From Streptomyces sp. LBL (lineage in GTDB: Bacteria; Actinomycetota; Actinomycetes; Streptomycetales; Streptomycetaceae), in contig NZ_JARXYX010000030.1 in assembly GCF_029893585.1 (NCBI RefSeq), positions 62,001-126,000 of the forward strand: a stretch of 64,000 nt of DNA, read 5' to 3'. The notes under the pieces were generated by a model that was given only the letters and a program-made list of their open reading frames with translations, ran no database searches and was not told where the DNA came from. The translations under genes were made by a program, and so were the position numbers. Shown piece by piece: positions 8,376 through 16,241 of the stretch (the stretch's first letter is position 1; each line of letters begins with the position of its first letter).

Positions 8376-8395
8376 GCGGAAGCCCCGACTTCCGC
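8376..8395 (+). promoter_or_regulatory. Hairpin abutting the leader peptide stop
   Basis: A 7-bp perfect stem (GCGGAAG / CTTCCGC) with a 6-nt loop starts immediately after the TGA of the leader peptide. A ribosome stalled on the late Cys codons, or one terminating normally, would occupy different parts of this stem. It is a candidate attenuator or pause site. Confidence 0.45.
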
Positions 8396-8506
8396 GTTCC
8401 CGCCGCCCTGCCGAGTGCATCCGTGCGCGCAAGCCTTCTGACGGCCCCGACGCGCACCCCTCTCGACTCGCACGCCCCGCCGTAACTGCCCCGGAGGAGA
8501 AAGAGC

Positions 8507-9346
8507 ATGAGCCGCAGCGACGTCCTGGTCGATGCCGACTGGGTCGAGGCCAACCTCGACAACCCGAGCATCGCGATCGTCGAGGTGGACGAGGACACGT
8601 CCGCCTACGAGAAGAACCACATCCGCAACGCGATCCGCATCGACTGGACCCAGGACCTTCAGGACCCGGTCCGCCGTGACTTCATCGACGAGGAGGGCTT
8701 CGACAAGCTCCTGTCGGCGAAGGGCATCGCCAACGACACGCTGGTGATCCTCTACGGCGGCAACAACAACTGGTTCGCGTCCTACGCCTACTGGTACTTC
8801 AAGCTGTACGGCCACGACAACGTCAAGCTTCTCGACGGTGGCCGCAAGAAGTGGGAGCTGGACGCCCGCGAGCTGGTCGAGGAGGTGCCGGAGCGCGCCA
8901 CGACCGACTACAAGGCCAAGCCGCAGAACAAGTCCATCCGCGCCTTCCGCGACGACGTGGTGGCGGCCATCGGTTCGCAGAACCTGGTCGACGTCCGCTC
9001 GCCCGACGAGTTCTCCGGCAAGCTGCTCGCCCCGGCCCACCTGCCGCAGGAGCAGTCGCAGCGTCCGGGTCACGTCCCGTCCGCCCGCAACATCCCGTGG
9101 TCGAAGAACGCCAACGACGACGGCACCTTCAAGTCGGACGAGGAGCTCAAGGAGCTCTACGCCGAGGAGCAGGTCGACCTCGCCAAGGACACCATCGCGT
9201 ACTGCCGCATCGGTGAGCGCTCGGCCCTCACCTGGTTCGTCCTGCACGAGCTGCTCGGTGTCGAGAACGTCAAGAACTACGACGGCTCCTGGACCGAGTA
9301 CGGCTCCCTCGTCGGCGTCCCGATCGAGCTCGGCGCCAACAAGTAA
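8507..9346 (+). CDS. cysA: Thiosulfate sulfurtransferase (rhodanese)
   Basis: 279 residues with two rhodanese domains (about 5-130 and 145-275). The active-site Cys is C233 in AYCRIGERSA, the loop that carries the persulfide. It transfers sulfur from thiosulfate or another donor to an acceptor. The GGAGGAG ribosome-binding site is 9 nt before the ATG. DUF1416 follows 43 nt later, an arrangement equal to the cysA2-sseC pair of mycobacteria. Expression is probably tied to the leader peptide upstream. Confidence 0.92.
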   Translation: MSRSDVLVDADWVEANLDNPSIAIVEVDEDTSAYEKNHIRNAIRIDWTQDLQDPVRRDFIDEEGFDKLLSAKGIANDTLVILYGGNNNWFASYAYWYFKLYGHDNVKLLDGGRKKWELDARELVEEVPERATTDYKAKPQNKSIRAFRDDVVAAIGSQNLVDVRSPDEFSGKLLAPAHLPQEQSQRPGHVPSARNIPWSKNANDDGTFKSDEELKELYAEEQVDLAKDTIAYCRIGERSALTWFVLHELLGVENVKNYDGSWTEYGSLVGVPIELGANK

Positions 9347-9389
9347 CCCACCCCGACCGACCTCTCATCACCCCCTTCAGGAGTACGAC

Positions 9390-9677
9390 ATGTGTGGAGC
9401 GAAGGCCGGCGGCCCCGACGCCTCGACGATCAAGCCCGGTGAGACCACGATCCAGGGCCAGGTGACCCGTGACGGCGAGCCGGTGACCGGCTACGTCCGG
9501 CTCCTGGACTCGACCGGCGAGTTCACCGCGGAGGTTCCCACCTCCGCGACGGGTCAGTTCCGCTTCTACGCGGCCGAAGGCACCTGGACCGTCCGCGCCC
9601 TCGTCCCCGGCGCCACAGCCGACCGCACGGTCGTCGCCCAGCAGGGCGGCCTGGCGGAGGTCGCGATCGCGGTCTGA
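9390..9677 (+). CDS. DUF1416 protein (SseC-like)
   Basis: 95-residue protein of the family always found beside actinobacterial cysA sulfurtransferases. It begins MCGAKAGG, with a conserved N-terminal Cys, then a small beta-sandwich pattern (VTRDGEPVTGYVRLLDSTGEF, RFYAAEGTWTVRAL). It ends shortly before a strong terminator, so cysA and this gene form the operon. Its biochemical role is unknown; a sulfur-carrying partner of the sulfurtransferase is a guess from linkage and the Cys. Confidence 0.88.
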   Translation: MCGAKAGGPDASTIKPGETTIQGQVTRDGEPVTGYVRLLDSTGEFTAEVPTSATGQFRFYAAEGTWTVRALVPGATADRTVVAQQGGLAEVAIAV

Positions 9678-9689
9678 GAAGGACCTGAC

Positions 9690-9740
9690 GGCCGAAGGGC
9701 CGCACCCCTGGGCTGGACCCGGGAGTGCGGCCCTTCGGCC
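9690..9740 (+). terminator. Strong hairpin terminator of the cysA operon
   Basis: A 16-bp perfect stem (left arm 9690-9705, right arm 9725-9740) with a 19-nt loop lies 13 nt after the stop of the DUF1416 gene. Confidence 0.85.
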
Positions 9741-9762
9741 TGTTCCGGCCTACCCTGGACGT

Positions 9763-10023
9763 ATGTTGGCCCGCCGACGACACGCTTATTTCGCGATGAT
9801 GGGCACCTGCATCGCGCTGTTCGTCCTGGCCTGGGGAGTCGTCCGCATCTGGTCGGTTCCCGTGGCCGTCGGGATGTGCGTGGTGGCCATGGTCATCCCG
9901 CCGTTCGCCGCGATGGTCGCGAACCGACGCGGCCCCGACGACCGCTGGTGGGACGACCCCTCCGGCGACCCGAAGTCCGACGAGTGGTGGGACGAGCTGG
10001 ACGGGAAGAAACGGCCGAGGTAG
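9763..10023 (+). CDS. DUF3099 small membrane protein
   Basis: 86 residues with two membrane helices (about 9-29 and 33-51) and a charged, Trp/Asp-rich tail (RWWDDPSGDPKSDEWWDEL). This matches the DUF3099 family of actinobacterial membrane proteins of unknown function. A TACCCT -10 box ends 6 nt before the ATG, so it is probably leaderless and independent of the cysA operon. Confidence 0.8.
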   Translation: MLARRRHAYFAMMGTCIALFVLAWGVVRIWSVPVAVGMCVVAMVIPPFAAMVANRRGPDDRWWDDPSGDPKSDEWWDELDGKKRPR

Positions 10024-10052
10024 GAAGACCGACCCACCGGACGCCGTCCCCG

Positions 10053-10190
10053 AGTCCAGTCCAGTCCAGTCCAGTCCAATCCAGCCCAGCCCAGCCCAGC
10101 CCAGCCCGGTCCGGTCCGGTCCGGTCCGGCCCGTATCCGTAGACCGGCCCGTATCCGTAGACCGTCCCGTATCGGCAGACGTCCCGGTAG
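10053..10190. repeat. Pentanucleotide microsatellite array
   Basis: Runs of CCAGT, then CCAGC, then CCGGT follow one another in 5-bp register (10053-10128). Two copies of a CGTATCCGTAGACCG unit come next. The series looks like one array that mutated and re-expanded in blocks. It lies between two convergent genes and has no coding content. Confidence 0.8.
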
Positions 10191-10193
10191 ACC

Positions 10194-10556
10194 TCAGTAC
10201 ACGAGCGCCTGTGTCTCGTCCCCCAAGGCCTCCTGGACGAAGACCTGGGCACCGGCGATGCGGATGCCCTCGATGACGTCCTTCTCCGTGATGTCGCGGC
10301 GGGCCGCGCACTGGGTGCACAGGGTGACGCGGCCGGCCGAGACGATCGAGTCGAGGAGGTCGGGCAGCGGAGCCGCGTGCGGGAGTTCGAACTCGGCGGC
10401 GCGGCCCGGGAGGGCGAACCAGGCGGACTCGCCCGTCAGCCACAGGGAGACCTCGACCCCGCTGGCGACGGCCACCGCCGCCACCGTGAACGCCTGCGAG
10501 CAGCGCTCGGGAGCGTCCGACCCGGCCGTCACCTTGATCACGAGCTTCTTCGCCAT
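10194..10556 (-). CDS. DsrE-family protein
   Basis: 120 residues with the alternating Ala/Val-rich pattern of the DsrE/TusD fold (KLVIKVTAGSDAPERCSQAF, VEVSLWLTGESAWF). Cys residues in LCTQCAARR sit where some DsrE proteins carry sulfur-transfer cysteines. Given the cysA operon next door, a sulfur-relay role is possible but not shown. A TACGAT box ends 6 nt before the ATG, suggesting a leaderless transcript. Confidence 0.82.
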   Translation of the reverse strand: MAKKLVIKVTAGSDAPERCSQAFTVAAVAVASGVEVSLWLTGESAWFALPGRAAEFELPHAAPLPDLLDSIVSAGRVTLCTQCAARRDITEKDVIEGIRIAGAQVFVQEALGDETQALVY

Positions 10557-10719
10557 GACCGAATCGTAGTCACCCCCTTACGACTCCGGGTATCGGCCAT
10601 GGGTCTCCTGCGAGGCCCGGGTTCCGGCCGCGTAAGCTGGGGCCCGGCTCTGTACTGCCCTATGTCTTGTGTACTGCGTCTTGTGTACCGCCCGTTAGCG
10701 ATCGTCCGAGGAGCACCCC

Positions 10720-10818
10720 GTGGAGATCTTCTTCGAAGCCCTGCTGATCCTGGTCTGCGTCGGAGTGCTCGGCTTCGCCTGGCTGACCGTGAAGAAGCTG
10801 TACCAGGGCCAGCGCTGA
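10720..10818 (+). CDS. 32-residue membrane microprotein
   Basis: GTG start with a GAGGAGC ribosome-binding site. The product is one hydrophobic helix (EIFFEALLILVCVGVLGFAW) followed by a basic tail ending YQGQR. It lies 23 nt ahead of the nitrobindin-like gene and is probably cotranscribed. Small proteins like this are conserved ahead of the same gene in streptomycetes as far as I recall; function is unknown. Confidence 0.65.
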   Translation: MEIFFEALLILVCVGVLGFAWLTVKKLYQGQR

Positions 10819-10841
10819 CCCACGTCTAGGAACTGCTACTC

Positions 10842-11417
10842 ATGATCGAGATCCCGTCCGACCTCCACAAGGAGCTCGTGCCCCTCGCCTTCCTGCTCGG
10901 CAACTGGGCCGGCGCGGGCGTGCACGACTTCCCCGGCTCCGAGAAGTGCAACTTCGGGCAGGAGGTCACCTTCACCCACGACGGCCGGGACTTTCTGGAG
11001 TACCGCTCCCACACCTGGGTGCTGGACAACGACGGCAACAAGGTCCGGCCCCTGGAGACCGAGTCCGGCTTCTGGCGCATCGACGCCGACCGCAAGGTGG
11101 AGGTGACGATGACCCGCGACGACGGCGTCGTCGAGATCTGGTACGGCGAGCTGGCCCACCAGAAGCCGCAGATCGACCTGGTCACCGACGCGGTCGCCCG
11201 CACCGCCGCCTCCGGCCCGTACACCGGCGGCAAGCGGCTGTACGGCTACGTCAAGAGCGACCTCATGTGGGTCGGCGAGAAGCAGACCCCCGAGGTCGAG
11301 CTGCGCCCCTACATGTCGGCCCACCTGAAGAAGGTCGTCACCCCGGAGGACGTCGAAAGCTGGGCCAAGGCCCTCCCGGACGACCTGCCGGACGACGGCA
11401 TCGCCTTCTTCAAGTAA
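10842..11417 (+). CDS. Nitrobindin-like (THAP4/FABP-type) heme-binding protein
   Basis: 191 residues forming a predicted ten-stranded beta-barrel. The family signature LGNWAGAG is at about residues 26-33, and the late His in SAHLKKV is at the position of the proximal heme ligand. Nitrobindins bind ferric heme and act on NO or peroxynitrite; activity here is inferred from family. A strong terminator follows. Confidence 0.85.
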   Translation: MIEIPSDLHKELVPLAFLLGNWAGAGVHDFPGSEKCNFGQEVTFTHDGRDFLEYRSHTWVLDNDGNKVRPLETESGFWRIDADRKVEVTMTRDDGVVEIWYGELAHQKPQIDLVTDAVARTAASGPYTGGKRLYGYVKSDLMWVGEKQTPEVELRPYMSAHLKKVVTPEDVESWAKALPDDLPDDGIAFFK

Positions 11418-11458
11418 TCGCGCCCCGCACCTCCGCCGGCTCCTCCCGGGGCCCTTTG

Positions 11459-11493
11459 AACGTCCCCCGTGCCGCAGTGGCCCGGGGGACGTT
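11459..11493 (+). terminator. Terminator after the nitrobindin-like gene
   Basis: An 11-bp perfect stem (AACGTCCCCCG / CGGGGGACGTT) with a 13-nt loop. It marks the end of the conserved block; the defence-type insert starts after it. Confidence 0.8.
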
Positions 11494-11575
11494 GTGCGTA
11501 GGGCCCCCTGGAGTTATCTGTTAACCCTGGCAGGCTCTTATGCGGATTAACAAAATGCGGTGCACAGCAATGCGC

Positions 11576-11605
11576 TTGCGGTGCTCTGGAGTGTACGGCT
11601 ACGGT
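11576..11605 (+). promoter_or_regulatory. Candidate promoter of the Abi-associated RNA
   Basis: TTGCGG (11576-11581) and TACGGT (11600-11605) are 18 bp apart. Transcription would begin near 11612, about 175 nt before the Abi start codon, and would include the hairpins described next. Confidence 0.4.
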
Positions 11606-11611
11606 GGCGAC

Positions 11612-11760
11612 GTCTTGGTAGAGCGAGTGCCGAAGGCTTCGTGAACGCGCGAAACCCCGGTCGCATTAGGCCTGCGACCGGGGTTCCGGAGGCTGTGCTC
11701 TGGGTGGCTTGCGAAGCAGAGGCGAGCCCAGAACATTCACCGCACACCGTAGCACGGCGC
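11612..11760 (+). ncRNA. Structured RNA candidate upstream of the Abi/HEPN gene
   Basis: The 270-bp gap before the Abi gene holds a 13-bp perfect hairpin: left arm 11653-11665 (AACCCCGGTCGCA), 7-nt loop TTAGGCC, right arm 11673-11685. It is preceded by a small CGAA/TTCG hairpin and followed by a TCTGGG/CCCAGA stem (about 11700-11732). Abi_2/AbiF-type HEPN proteins are known to be accompanied by a conserved upstream structured RNA, which is why I call this an RNA candidate rather than a terminator. The exact ends and any match to the published abiF RNA model are not established. Confidence 0.5.
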
Positions 11761-11786
11761 ATCGCTGGATGCGCTGGGGGGAAACC

Positions 11787-12452
11787 ATGACCAATTGCCT
11801 GCCTGAGTGGATGCCGCGTGACCTGTCCCTGCCGCGGTTGCGGCGTTACATCCGGGCCGCCCATGGCGACGCCCGGGCAGCGGAACGGTTGTACTGGTGG
11901 AACATCGAGGTGTCGGCCGCCCTGCTCGGCCCCCTGCACTGCCTGGAACTGGCCCTGCGCAACGCTCTGCACGACGGGCTTGCGCGACATCACGGCAGGC
12001 CGGATTGGTGGACGGTTGCGCCCTTGAACGAACGCGGGCTCAAGCTCGTGGGTGACGCCCGCCGCTCATGCGGGCGCCGCCTGCCGCGCACGACGTCGGA
12101 CGACATGGTGGCGGAGCTGTCCTTCGGCTTCTGGGTCTCGCTGCTCAGCCACGGCTCGGGTTACGACCGGCACTTCTGGGTGCCCGTCCTGCACGGGGCG
12201 TTTCCGTACTACCGCGGACGTCGCGACCGCCTCTACCGCGACCTGACCTCACTGGTGCTGCTGCGTAACCGTGTCATGCACCACGAGCCGGTCCACCACC
12301 GGCACCTCGCCGCCGACCATGACACCATCTACCGCGTGCTCGGCTACCTCAGCCCGGAGCTGGCCAAGGAGGCACAGGCCATGGACCGGTTCCCGGCCGT
12401 GCTCGCCGGCAAGGCGGACGCCCTGGTCGGCACCAGACCGCCGCGGTTCTGA
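11787..12452 (+). CDS. Abi_2/AbiF-like HEPN abortive-infection protein
   Basis: 221 residues. The N-terminal part (RLRRYIRAAHGDARAAERLY, then LHCLELALRNALHDGL) and the C-terminal LLRNRVMHHEPVHHRH are typical of Abi family proteins. R160-N161 with H165/H166 gives an RX4H HEPN ribonuclease motif. AbiF-type proteins act with a structured RNA and are considered relatives of the Cas13 effectors. ATG 11787 is chosen for its GGGGGGA ribosome-binding site. It lies 13 nt ahead of hsdM on the same strand. Role as an RNase toxin in phage defence is inferred. Confidence 0.75.
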   Translation: MTNCLPEWMPRDLSLPRLRRYIRAAHGDARAAERLYWWNIEVSAALLGPLHCLELALRNALHDGLARHHGRPDWWTVAPLNERGLKLVGDARRSCGRRLPRTTSDDMVAELSFGFWVSLLSHGSGYDRHFWVPVLHGAFPYYRGRRDRLYRDLTSLVLLRNRVMHHEPVHHRHLAADHDTIYRVLGYLSPELAKEAQAMDRFPAVLAGKADALVGTRPPRF

Positions 12453-12465
12453 CGGAGGGAGCGCT

Positions 12466-14079
12466 GTGACCGACTCCGAGTTCGCCGGTGTGCTCGTCTC
12501 CCGGCCCGACATCGCGCGCCTCGCGGGGGTGAAGCGCCCCGCTGTCACCAACTGGCAGCGGCGGCACGCCGACTTTCCCCTGCCGACGGACCCGGGTGCC
12601 GATGTCGAGCGATTCCGCGCCGATGAGGTGCTGGTCTGGCTGTCCGGGCGGACCATCCCCGCGAACGCCCTGCGTCCGGGCGAACCGGTGGGAACGACCT
12701 ACGGCGACCGGTTCCGTGCGGGGCTTCCCGGAGGGACAGCCGGCGGGCTGCTCCGGACGGTCGAGCGACTCGCGGGACCGGAGGCGGACCGGCTCCGGGG
12801 GCCCATGCAGTTGGACCGCTATCTCCTGTGGCTGCTGTACCTCGTCCTGAACCAGGTCGTGGAACCCGACGACGGCCTCGCCAAGGCCGTGGACAGCTTC
12901 CGCGAGATGGTGCGTGACTTCAACCCGCCGAAGACGACACTTCCGCGCCGGCTGCTGGCCGAACTCGCCGACACACTCGCCCGCACCAGCGCGGGCTCCG
13001 TGCAGGAGAGTCGAAAGGCGTTCGACCATGTTCTGGTGCGCTGGCGGGCAGCGCACGCGCGCGAGGGCGGCGCGTTCTTCACCCCGCCCTCCGTGAGCCG
13101 GGTCATGGCCGGGGCGCTGGCCGCCGTACGGCCTGGGGCGGTACGCGTGCACGATCCATACGGCCGGACCGGAGAACTGCTCGTCGCCTACCTGGATGAG
13201 GTTGCCGCGCACGGTGGCGCGCTGCCCCGAATCAGCGGCAGAGTACCCGATGCCCTGGAACGGCAGGTCGCGGAGATGAACCTGCGGGTGCACCATGGCC
13301 GTGCCGTGCGGCTCGGTGAAGGACCGTTCACCCCGGCGCTCGACCCTTTCGCCGATCCCCCCGGCGCCTTCGACGTGCTGCTGACCAACCCGCCCTTCGG
13401 CCGACGCCTGGAGGACGTTGACCCGCCGCCGTACTGGCCCTACGGCACTACCCGCCGGTCCGAGTTCGACTGGCTTCAGTATGCCGTCTCGCGGCTCGCT
13501 CCCAAGGGCCAGGCAGCCGTGCTGATGCCGGCGGGGGCCGCTTTCAACGCCGGTGCCGCAGCGACGGTGCGGGCGGGGTTGGTGGAGGCCGGGGCCGTGG
13601 AGTGCGTGATCGCGCTCCCTGCCGGGCTCTTCACCCTCACCACCGTCAAGACGCAGATCTGGTTCCTGCGCTCCCCCGGCTCCGAGGAGGCGGGGGACCC
13701 CGAGGTGTTGTTCGTGGCGGGCGAGCATCTCGGACACCACGTCACCCGGACCCAGCGGATCCTGACCGACGACGAGGTCATGCTGCTGGTGGGGGAGTAC
13801 GTGTCTTGGCATGCGGCGAGGGCGGCCGGGCGCTTCTTCGAGGGCACTCCCGGCCTGAGCCGGGCCGTGCCCCTGTCGGGCATCGCGGCACACGGTCACA
13901 GCCTGGACCCCGCGCTGTACGCCGGCCCGCCCGGCCGGGCCTCGGGCGCCCGAGAGGCCGGACCCGCCGTGACCCGGGAAAGGCTGGCGAGGCTGACCGA
14001 GGAGATCACGAGCGTGCACGCGCGGGCGGAGGCGGCCGACGCTGAAGCGGCCAGGTGGCTCAGGAGGTACGGACTGTGA
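12466..14079 (+). CDS. hsdM: Type I-like N6-adenine DNA methyltransferase with N-terminal HTH
   Basis: 537 residues from GTG 12466 (GGAGGGA ribosome-binding site). The first about 60 residues form a helix-turn-helix (ARLAGVKRPAVTNWQRRH). The methylase core has the SAM-binding DPYGRTGELL motif at 230-239 and the catalytic NPPF at 308-311, the amino-methylase signature for adenine. The stop overlaps the hsdS start (GTGA). The partner HsdR restriction subunit is not in the window, so this is either a solitary modification pair or one whose effector is the upstream Abi protein. Confidence 0.85.
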   Translation: MTDSEFAGVLVSRPDIARLAGVKRPAVTNWQRRHADFPLPTDPGADVERFRADEVLVWLSGRTIPANALRPGEPVGTTYGDRFRAGLPGGTAGGLLRTVERLAGPEADRLRGPMQLDRYLLWLLYLVLNQVVEPDDGLAKAVDSFREMVRDFNPPKTTLPRRLLAELADTLARTSAGSVQESRKAFDHVLVRWRAAHAREGGAFFTPPSVSRVMAGALAAVRPGAVRVHDPYGRTGELLVAYLDEVAAHGGALPRISGRVPDALERQVAEMNLRVHHGRAVRLGEGPFTPALDPFADPPGAFDVLLTNPPFGRRLEDVDPPPYWPYGTTRRSEFDWLQYAVSRLAPKGQAAVLMPAGAAFNAGAAATVRAGLVEAGAVECVIALPAGLFTLTTVKTQIWFLRSPGSEEAGDPEVLFVAGEHLGHHVTRTQRILTDDEVMLLVGEYVSWHAARAAGRFFEGTPGLSRAVPLSGIAAHGHSLDPALYAGPPGRASGAREAGPAVTRERLARLTEEITSVHARAEAADAEAARWLRRYGL

Positions 14080-14729
14080 CGACGCCCGACGAGTTCGTGC
14101 CGCCAGCCGGCTGGTCGCGTGTCCCCCTGCGGGAACTGTGCGCGTCCATCCAAGCCGGGCCGCACCAACGCGCCGAGGACAAGGGCCGTACCCAGGCGGA
14201 CGGTGGGACCCCCCTCGTACTGCCGCGCGACCTGCGCGGTCGGCGGATCGCCACCGAGGACGCCGCGGCCGTACCGGCGATCCCCGTGGACCGAGCGCGG
14301 ACGCTGGCGAAATACGAATTGGCCGAAGGGGACATCCTTCTTACCCGGACCGGCACCGTGGGCCGCTGCGCACTGGTCACGGGGGAGCACGCGGGCTGGC
14401 TGTTCCACCCCAACCTGGTACGGCTCAGGCTGCATGAGGCGAGAAGGGTCCCGGCCGTGTATCTGGCCGCTTATCTGAGCGCGACGGCCGCACAGGACTG
14501 GATCAGGACGCGGACGGCCGGAGCGGTCATCCCGTCACTGAGCATTCGCATCCTGGGCGAACTGCCCGTCCTCCTGCCGCCAGCCGCCGAGCAGGCGGCG
14601 ATCGGTGCCACGCTCGCCGCCCTCGACGACAAGATCCAGGCACATATCGAGATCGCTCGCGCGACCCGCGCGTACCGCAGCGCGCTCGCCGACGCCCTGA
14701 TGAACGGCGTTCTGACGGTCGAGCCGTGA
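14076..14729 (+). CDS. hsdS: Type I specificity subunit, single target-recognition domain
   Basis: 217 residues, about half the length of a standard HsdS. One target-recognition domain (about 1-165) is followed by one conserved helical repeat (LPPAAEQAAIGATLAALDDKI). Half-size HsdS proteins usually dimerise and recognise symmetric sites. GTG start overlaps the hsdM stop by 4 nt, so the two are translated together. The gene ends just before the nur promoter. Confidence 0.85.
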   Translation: MTTPDEFVPPAGWSRVPLRELCASIQAGPHQRAEDKGRTQADGGTPLVLPRDLRGRRIATEDAAAVPAIPVDRARTLAKYELAEGDILLTRTGTVGRCALVTGEHAGWLFHPNLVRLRLHEARRVPAVYLAAYLSATAAQDWIRTRTAGAVIPSLSIRILGELPVLLPPAAEQAAIGATLAALDDKIQAHIEIARATRAYRSALADALMNGVLTVEP

Positions 14730-14759
14730 CTCGGCGCGCACCGCCCTAGACTTGGGGGT

Positions 14760-15221
14760 GTGGTGAGCACCGACTGGAAGAGCGATCTGCGGCAGCGCGG
14801 TTACCGGCTGACCCCGCAGCGGCAACTTGTGCTCGAAGCCGTGGACACCCTGGAGCACGCGACCCCCGACGCCATCCTCGTGGAAGTGAGGAAGACGGCG
14901 TCAGGGGTCAACATCTCCACCGTGTACCGGACCCTGGAACTCCTGGAGGAGCTCGACCTGGTCAGCCACGCGCATCTCGGACACGGGGCGCCGACCTATC
15001 ACCTCGCGGACCGGCACCATCACATCCACCTGGTCTGCCGGGACTGCACGAACGTGATCGAGGCGGATATGAGCGTGGCCGCCGAGTTCACCGCCAAGCT
15101 CCGGGAGGAGTTCGGCTTCGACACCGACATGAAGCACTTCGCGATCTTCGGCCGGTGCGAGGACTGTTCCCGCAAGGCCTCCCGGACTTCTTCACTCAAG
15201 GGTTCAACTACCGAGTCGTAG
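14760..15221 (+). CDS. nur: Nur, nickel-responsive Fur-family repressor
   Basis: 153 residues. Metal ligands match those described for S. coelicolor Nur position by position: H33, H86, H88, H90 for one site and H70, H72, H126 for the nickel site. A structural zinc site is suggested by CRDC (93-96) and CEDC. The DNA-binding helix is in VNISTVYRTLELLEEL. Nur represses nickel uptake and switches Fe- and Ni-superoxide dismutases. The GTG at 14760 gives the same numbering as the published protein; a TAGACT box ends 7 nt before it, so the mRNA is likely leaderless. Confidence 0.92.
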   Translation: MVSTDWKSDLRQRGYRLTPQRQLVLEAVDTLEHATPDAILVEVRKTASGVNISTVYRTLELLEELDLVSHAHLGHGAPTYHLADRHHHIHLVCRDCTNVIEADMSVAAEFTAKLREEFGFDTDMKHFAIFGRCEDCSRKASRTSSLKGSTTES

Positions 15222-15230
15222 GCTAGGCGT

Positions 15231-16196
15231 ATGAAGAGCCCCCTGCTGACCCTGCCCGGCGCCGTCTCCGCCGAAGGCGTGGACGAAGGCGTCGCCGCCC
15301 ACTACGGCGACCTGTTCCGCGAGCAGCGCACCCTCGCCGACGGCACCGGCTTCGTGGACCTCTCGCACCGCGGAGTCGTCGCCGTCTCCGGCGAGGACCG
15401 GCTGACCTGGCTGCACCTGCTGCTCACCCAGCACGTCAGCGACCTCCCGTCGGGGCAGGCCACCGAGGCACTGATCCTGTCCGCGCACGGCCACATCGAG
15501 CACGCCCTGTACCTGGTGGACGACGGCTCGACGACCTGGGCGCACGTGGAGCCCGGCACCCAGGACGCGCTGATCGCCTACCTCGAGTCGATGAAGTTCT
15601 TCTACCGGGTCGACGTCGCCGACCGCACCGACGACTTCGCGGTCGTCCACCTGCCCGCCGGTTCCATCGGCGAGGTTCCGGAGGGCGTCGTCGTACGCGA
15701 GACGGCGTACGGCCGTGACCTGTTCCTTCCACGCGCCGACCTGGAGTCGTACGCCGAGAAGTCCGGTCCCGCGGCCGGGATCCTCGCGTACGAGGCTTTC
15801 CGCGTCGAGCAGCACCGCCCCCGCCTGGGCTTCGAGACCGACCACCGTACGATCCCGCACGAGCTGGGCTGGATCGACACCGCGGTGCACCTCCAGAAGG
15901 GGTGTTACCGGGGGCAGGAGACCGTCGCGCGGGTGCAGAACCTGGGCAAGCCGCCGCGCAGGCTGGTCTTTCTCCACCTTGACGGCAGCGAGGTCTACCT
16001 TCCCCCTGCCGGCACCGAGATCCGCCTCGCGGACGAGGGCCCCGACGGCCGCAAGATCGGCTTCATCACGACGTCCGTACGCCACCACGAGCTCGGTCCG
16101 GTCGCACTCGCGCTGGTGAAGCGGAACGTGCCGCTGGACGCGCGACTCGTCGCCGATACGACGGCCGCGGCCCAGGAAGTCGTCGTAGAGCCCTAG
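15231..16196 (+). CDS. ygfZ: YgfZ/GcvT-like folate-binding protein
   Basis: 321 residues. The family signature KGCYRGQE is present with C225, the conserved Cys of YgfZ. These tetrahydrofolate-binding proteins help maintain a group of Fe-S enzymes. A TAGGCT box ends 6 nt before the ATG, overlapping the end of nur, so it probably has its own leaderless transcript. Confidence 0.9.
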   Translation: MKSPLLTLPGAVSAEGVDEGVAAHYGDLFREQRTLADGTGFVDLSHRGVVAVSGEDRLTWLHLLLTQHVSDLPSGQATEALILSAHGHIEHALYLVDDGSTTWAHVEPGTQDALIAYLESMKFFYRVDVADRTDDFAVVHLPAGSIGEVPEGVVVRETAYGRDLFLPRADLESYAEKSGPAAGILAYEAFRVEQHRPRLGFETDHRTIPHELGWIDTAVHLQKGCYRGQETVARVQNLGKPPRRLVFLHLDGSEVYLPPAGTEIRLADEGPDGRKIGFITTSVRHHELGPVALALVKRNVPLDARLVADTTAAAQEVVVEP

Positions 16197-16241
16197 ATTC
16201 GGAACCTCTCGGTTTTCGGAACCCTGGATTTCCTGGATTTC

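Noticed and set aside
11653..11685. The strong hairpin as a simple terminator of an upstream gene
   Set aside because: The upstream gene already has a terminator at 11459-11493, and no other gene ends here; its place ahead of an Abi gene fits a structured RNA better.
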